A DNA stretch of 64,000 nt, taken from NCBI RefSeq assembly GCF_900299525.1, contig NZ_OMKA01000032.1, forward strand, positions 20,243 to 84,242, in the 5' to 3' direction. The position numbers and the translations under genes were made by a program. Positions 62,501 through 64,000 of this stretch are shown in pieces. The notes beneath the pieces are model-generated. The model ran no database searches. It had not been told where the DNA came from and was given only the letters and a program-made list of their open reading frames with translations. The stretch is from Aquimarina sp. Aq78. GTDB taxonomy: Bacteria > Bacteroidota > Bacteroidia > Flavobacteriales > Flavobacteriaceae. Numbering within the stretch: position 1 is the first letter of the stretch; each line of letters begins with the position of its first letter.

Positions 62501-64000
62501 GATCCAACAATCAGTTGTCCAGCCACAGTAAATGTTAATGTTGATGCCGGTCTATGTACTGCCAGTAGTGTTGCTTTAGGTACTCCGACTACAGGAGATA
62601 ATTGTGCTGTAGCCAGTACAACCAACGATGCACCGGGAGTTTTCCCATTAGGAGATACAACAGTCACCTGGACGGTAACTGACGGTTCTGGAAATACAGC
62701 TACCTGTACACAAACGGTAACAGTGACGGATAACATTGATCCAACGATCAGTTGTCCAGCAACCGTAAACGTAAATGTAGATGCTGGATTATGTACAGCG
62801 AGTAGTGTAGCTTTAGGTACACCTACCACTTCAGATAATTGTGCAGTAGCCAGTACAACCAATGATGCACCTGGAGTTTTCCCATTAGGAGATACAACAG
62901 TGACCTGGACAGTAACAGATAGTTCAGGAAACACAGCTACCTGTACTCAAACGGTAACGGTAACCGATAATATTGATCCAACGATCAGTTGTCCTGCCAC
63001 AGTAAATGTAAATGTAGATGCTGGTCTATGTACCGCGAGTGGAGTTACTTTAGGAACCCCAACTACAGGAGATAATTGTGCTGTAGCCAGTACAACCAAT
63101 GATGCACCAGGAGTTTTCCCGATAGGAGATACAACAGTGACCTGGACGGTAACAGATAGTTCTGGAAACACAGCTACCTGTACACAGACTGTAACGGTAA
63201 CCGACAATATTGATCCAACAATCAGTTGTCCAGCCACAGTAAATGTCAATGTAGATGCTGGTCTATGTACTGCGAGTGGTGTTGCTTTAGGTACTCCGAC
63301 TACAGGAGATAATTGTGCTGTAGCCAGTACAACCAATGATGCACCTGGAGTTTTCCCATTAGGAGATACGACAGTGACCTGGACAGTAACGGATAGTTCT
63401 GGAAACACAGCTACCTGTACACAAACGGTAACAGTGACTGATAATATAGATCCAACAATCAGTTGTCCAGCCACAGTAAACGTCAATGTTGATGCTGGTT
63501 TATGTACAGCGAGTAGTGTAGCTTTAGGTACACCTACTACTTCAGATAATTGTGCAGTAGCCAGTACAACCAATGATGCACCGGGAGTTTTCCCATTAGG
63601 AGATACGACAGTGACCTGGACAGTCACGGATAGTTCAGGTAATACAGCGACCTGTACTCAGACTGTAACCGTAACCGACAATATTGATCCAACGATTAGT
63701 TGTCCAGCCACAGTAAATGTCAATGTAGATGCTGGTCTATGTACAGCCAGTAGTGTTACTTTAGGAACCCCAACTACAGGAGATAATTGTGCTGTAGCCA
63801 GTACAACCAATGATGCACCAGGAGTTTTCCCGATAGGAGATACAACAGTGACCTGGACAGTAACGGATAGTTCAGGTAATACAGCTACCTGTACTCAAAC
63901 GGTAACAGTGACTGATAATATAGATCCAACAATCAGTTGTCCAGCCACAGTAAACGTCAATGTTGATGCTGGTTTATGTACAGCGAGTAGTGTAGCTTTA
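56600..64000 (+). CDS. Giant secreted multidomain adhesin-like protein, 3' end outside window
   Basis: Open from the ATG at 56600 to the right edge (2467 codons). The N-terminus has two hydrophobic segments (about 7-25 and 36-53) separated by KNKKKR, an unusually long signal region ending YGQ. Two tandem 439-residue units follow, each with a SCP...ISGELKSYDA propeller-like domain and Asp-rich calcium-binding stretches (DTDGDGVPDFFDLDSDNDG). Then come a domain with FVFASEEYNDYV typical of 'choice-of-anchor L', more DxDxDG repeats, an Ig-like domain (about 1550-1650), and HYR repeats from residue 1652 onward. Likely a T9SS-exported surface or matrix protein; the sorting domain is not in view. 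The frame is continuous with no stop. Confidence 0.9.
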   Translation, partial: MKINTRFLFLIQLIFILINRLLGFCLVRKNKKKRNFSIACGITFMLIGSMGYGQFSCPSTFYQVISGELKSYDAVTGEYSAPISTNDLYNATGYNPVDNFVYAIGKAGTINGHLIRIDSDGSIADLGALTNMGSGGISGDVDDSDNLWINRGDHYDRIENLSTLPIGGAPAVVTVTFTGPAGEVNDVVHINRKLYGVNKTAELIIWDLDTSIKTVVGGLSTPTTTLGFGAAFTDDQDRLYVSYNDGGLYLINDYTTGTPTSSFLNSTATTTSNDGFSCPSAPSPIDQDGDDILDPLDLDVDGDGLTNTDESPSDPFADGDGDLIFAYLDDDDADGATGNVDGDIETAFDTDGDGVPDFFDLDSDNDGIYDVVEAGHGLPHTNGRITGQDTGAGTNGLFDGLETIVDSGIINYTIADTDTVGNPNFQSTNSDGDSCSDVREAGFTDESSDGILGPLVVTVNEDGVVTSAVDGYTTPNADYINGGVVSAACSLTPFSCPQNFFQIISGELKSYDAITGEYSDPIAVSQLYNATGYNRIDDYVYAIGKGGASSSPIHNHLLRVGVDGSFQDLGALTNMSGGGISGDVDDSDNLWINRGKHYDKIENLSTLPAGGSPAVVTVTFTGGTNKNTNDVVFINGKLYGVSNTDLLINWDLTTLVKTEVSGLGTPTATNFGAAFTDAENRLYVSYNDGGMYLVNDYTTATPSVTLLNNTIATTSNDGFACPTASSAFDLDGDLVLDPWDLDVDNDGIPNLNESPSDPYADGDTDNIFAYLDDNDADAGTGNVDGAVETAFDTDGDGIPDFYDLDSDNDGIYDAIEAGHGFATSNGRINGADTGSGNNGLFDTIETVAESGILNYTIANTDAAGDFDFESLDSDADGCSDANEAYNNWNADGANGGVYNPWNTATEPLTVTANTVNHDGLVVAAAYTTGAVAAVTNNAITTGCEDGDGVTGTVEDAGPNGGDGNGDGILDSSQGNVATIPIADGTGYVTIETTGICFQISSISTVLESELAANDATYHYPYGLVDFTLDCITPGDDVTVTYYWHITNSLAGFTYRKYGPNTPGGASDIYQDFTTTLNTTTIGARTIATASYNLTDGIFGDDTVSDGQIIDPAGPALLTVNSDGDGIMDSIDLDDDNDGILDRDECDLGGGSFGVELLDDANTTFEITAENNATTLANLLFAPNSDLTLVSATVNEGSGAVTQIGTFNDGDQITSSGGALNAFLGFDRGIIFSSGNVLELDDNLSNQFSTPNALGDGINGTGAAGGGKDADFGGGSTEFDVASLEIVVNIPAETVISGQFVFASEEYNDYVNTGLNDAPKIFINGTNLALTPSGAQLSIDTVNNTVDSGSYTDNETVPTAINIEADGFTHTITFSAVLNAGNNTIKIGVADNGDNLFDSWLAFKANSFVLCFDRDTDGDNIVDRLDLDSDNDGIYDAVEAGHNQAHVNGVVSGALSSDGVPDAVQAPGSESSGTINYTVADSDTDNNYNFLELDSDADGCNDVIEAGFTDGDNNGYLGNGTFGAGLTVDGNGVVTSGTDGYTGTNANVTTAGVAPSITTQPSDSAICPGANTTFTVATSNADTYQWQLFNGSTWDDLTDTGIHSTTTTATLTITNALVAHNGNQYRVVVSSSTYVCTPETSITVTLTVEDTTNPTISCPATVNVNVDAGLCTASGVALGTPTTGDNCAVASTTNDAPGVFPLGDTTVTWTVTDSSGNTATCTQTVTVTDNIDPTISCPATVNVNVDAGLCTASGVTLGTPTTGDNCAVASTTNDAPGVFPLGDTTVTWTVTDSSGNTATCTQTVTVTDNIDPIIACPATVNVNVDAGLCTASGVALGTPTTGDNCAVASTTNDAPGVFPIGDTTVTWTVTDSSGNTAICNQTVTVTDNIDPTISCPATVNVNVDAGLCTASGVTLGTPTTSDNCAVASTTNDAPGVFPIGDTTVTWTVTDSSGNTATCTQTVTVTDNIDPTISCPATVNVNVDAGLCTASSVALGTPTTGDNCAVASTTNDAPGVFPLGDTTVTWTVTDGSGNTATCTQTVTVTDNIDPTISCPATVNVNVDAGLCTASSVALGTPTTSDNCAVASTTNDAPGVFPLGDTTVTWTVTDSSGNTATCTQTVTVTDNIDPTISCPATVNVNVDAGLCTASGVTLGTPTTGDNCAVASTTNDAPGVFPIGDTTVTWTVTDSSGNTATCTQTVTVTDNIDPTISCPATVNVNVDAGLCTASGVALGTPTTGDNCAVASTTNDAPGVFPLGDTTVTWTVTDSSGNTATCTQTVTVTDNIDPTISCPATVNVNVDAGLCTASSVALGTPTTSDNCAVASTTNDAPGVFPLGDTTVTWTVTDSSGNTATCTQTVTVTDNIDPTISCPATVNVNVDAGLCTASSVTLGTPTTGDNCAVASTTNDAPGVFPIGDTTVTWTVTDSSGNTATCTQTVTVTDNIDPTISCPATVNVNVDAGLCTASSVAL
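56762..59430 (+). repeat. Internal 1317-bp tandem duplication in the adhesin gene
   Basis: Unit 1 starts at 56762 (FSCPSTFYQVISGELKSYDA) and unit 2 at 58079 (FSCPQNFFQIISGELKSYDA), 1317 bp or exactly 439 codons apart. Both contain NATGYN, GGGISGDVDDSDNLWINRG or close variants, AAFTD, SYNDGG, and the Asp-rich calcium motifs, then a similar NYTIA(D/N)TD segment. The units differ at many bases, so the duplication is old. Confidence 0.85.
61553..64000 (+). repeat. HYR-domain tandem array, 237-bp unit, ten full copies plus part
   Basis: Units begin at 61553, 61790, 62027, 62264, 62501, 62738, 62975, 63212, 63449, 63686 and 63923, exactly 237 bp (79 codons) apart. The unit runs from DPTISCPATVNVNVDAGLC through DNCAV, FPLGDTTVTWTVTD to TCTQTVTVTDNI, with four cysteines per unit. 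Variation is limited to a few positions (G/S after AS, A/T before LG, G/S before DN, L/I before GD). The third copy has IAC and CNQ variants. The array continues past the window. Confidence 0.93.

Noticed and set aside
61465..62934. Long minus-strand open frame (489 codons) with a repetitive V/T-rich translation
   Set aside because: It is the antisense of the HYR array. The repeats lack stops in that reverse frame, so openness is propagated by repetition. The plus-strand frame is continuous with the upstream adhesin domains.
62947..63627. Second minus-strand open frame (226 codons) of the same kind
   Set aside because: Also an antisense shadow of the HYR repeats, with the same periodicity and no independent start or family.
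61553..64000. Regular repeats resembling a CRISPR or satellite array
   Set aside because: The 237-bp unit has no unique spacers and codes without interruption for HYR domains.

Overview
The window looks like a chromosomal segment of a marine Flavobacteriaceae bacterium, Aquimarina-like at best guess. The evidence is the AT-rich sequence, weak ribosome-binding sites, TAnnTTTG-type -7 promoter boxes, many lipoproteins with a Cys near residue 20, a type IX secretion (T9SS) C-terminal sorting domain, TPR-containing sensor kinases, paired DUF4252 proteins and Bacteroidetes-style M56 and sirtuin proteins. No rRNA, tRNA, CRISPR array, transposase or prophage gene was recognised.

Layout. (1) 0-8 kb, nitrogen assimilation: glnK-amt (minus; amt runs off the left edge) divergent from gltB-gltD (plus), with a perfect 14-bp LacI-type palindrome between them. 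(2) 8-17 kb: an M57-type metalloprotease lipoprotein, a beta-lactamase-fold serine hydrolase, an S41 peptidase, and a BlaR1/BlaI pair whose promoter is overlapped by one of two tandem identical palindromes. The BlaR1-like protein carries about 11 copies of a 29-residue repeat. (3) 17-28 kb, housekeeping and amino-acid/peptide genes: a PLP dehydratase/racemase, a spermidine-synthase-like methyltransferase, a GlcG protein, an overlapping AstE-like deacylase plus GCS2-CBS ligase pair, an alpha/beta hydrolase, an M20 peptidase lacking one metal-binding His, a TPR lipoprotein, dnaN and a DinB/DUF1572 protein. (4) 28-37.5 kb, vitamin B12: BtuC-like permease, BtuF-like lipoprotein, a sphingomyelinase-like lipoprotein, cobU-cobT-(membrane protein)-cobS-cobC, and a cobalamin riboswitch in front of a BtuB-like TonB receptor. 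No BtuD ATPase is present. (5) 37.5-46 kb: S41 lipoprotein, ECF sigma factor with membrane partner and two DUF4252 proteins, purB, a helical-repeat protein, a heme-binding-domain protein and a zinc-less sirtuin. Short palindromic repeats appear from 42.9 kb onward and none were noticed to the left. (6) 46-64 kb, signalling and surface proteins: a LytTR regulator with Glu at the phospho-acceptor position, two tandem small acidic lipoproteins, a TPR histidine kinase and its LuxR-type regulator, a T9SS-targeted sulfatase, a small membrane protein, and a giant secreted protein open at the right edge with at least ten near-identical 79-residue HYR repeats.

The most novel observation is in block 6. 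The sulfatase gene and the adhesin operon are each preceded by a homologous leader of about 570 bp. Each leader has, in the same order and spacing, a TACGGTTTTACCGTA-like palindrome, a conserved 35-bp block, a small hydrophobic ORF, and a hairpin whose loop core (TGTAAAACTTT(T)GGCGAGCC) is conserved while its closing stem changes sequence but stays paired. The same palindrome occurs 85 bp upstream of the LytTR gene. I propose a candidate structured RNA/leader-peptide element controlling large secreted-protein genes. The pattern is read from the sequence; the function is inference.
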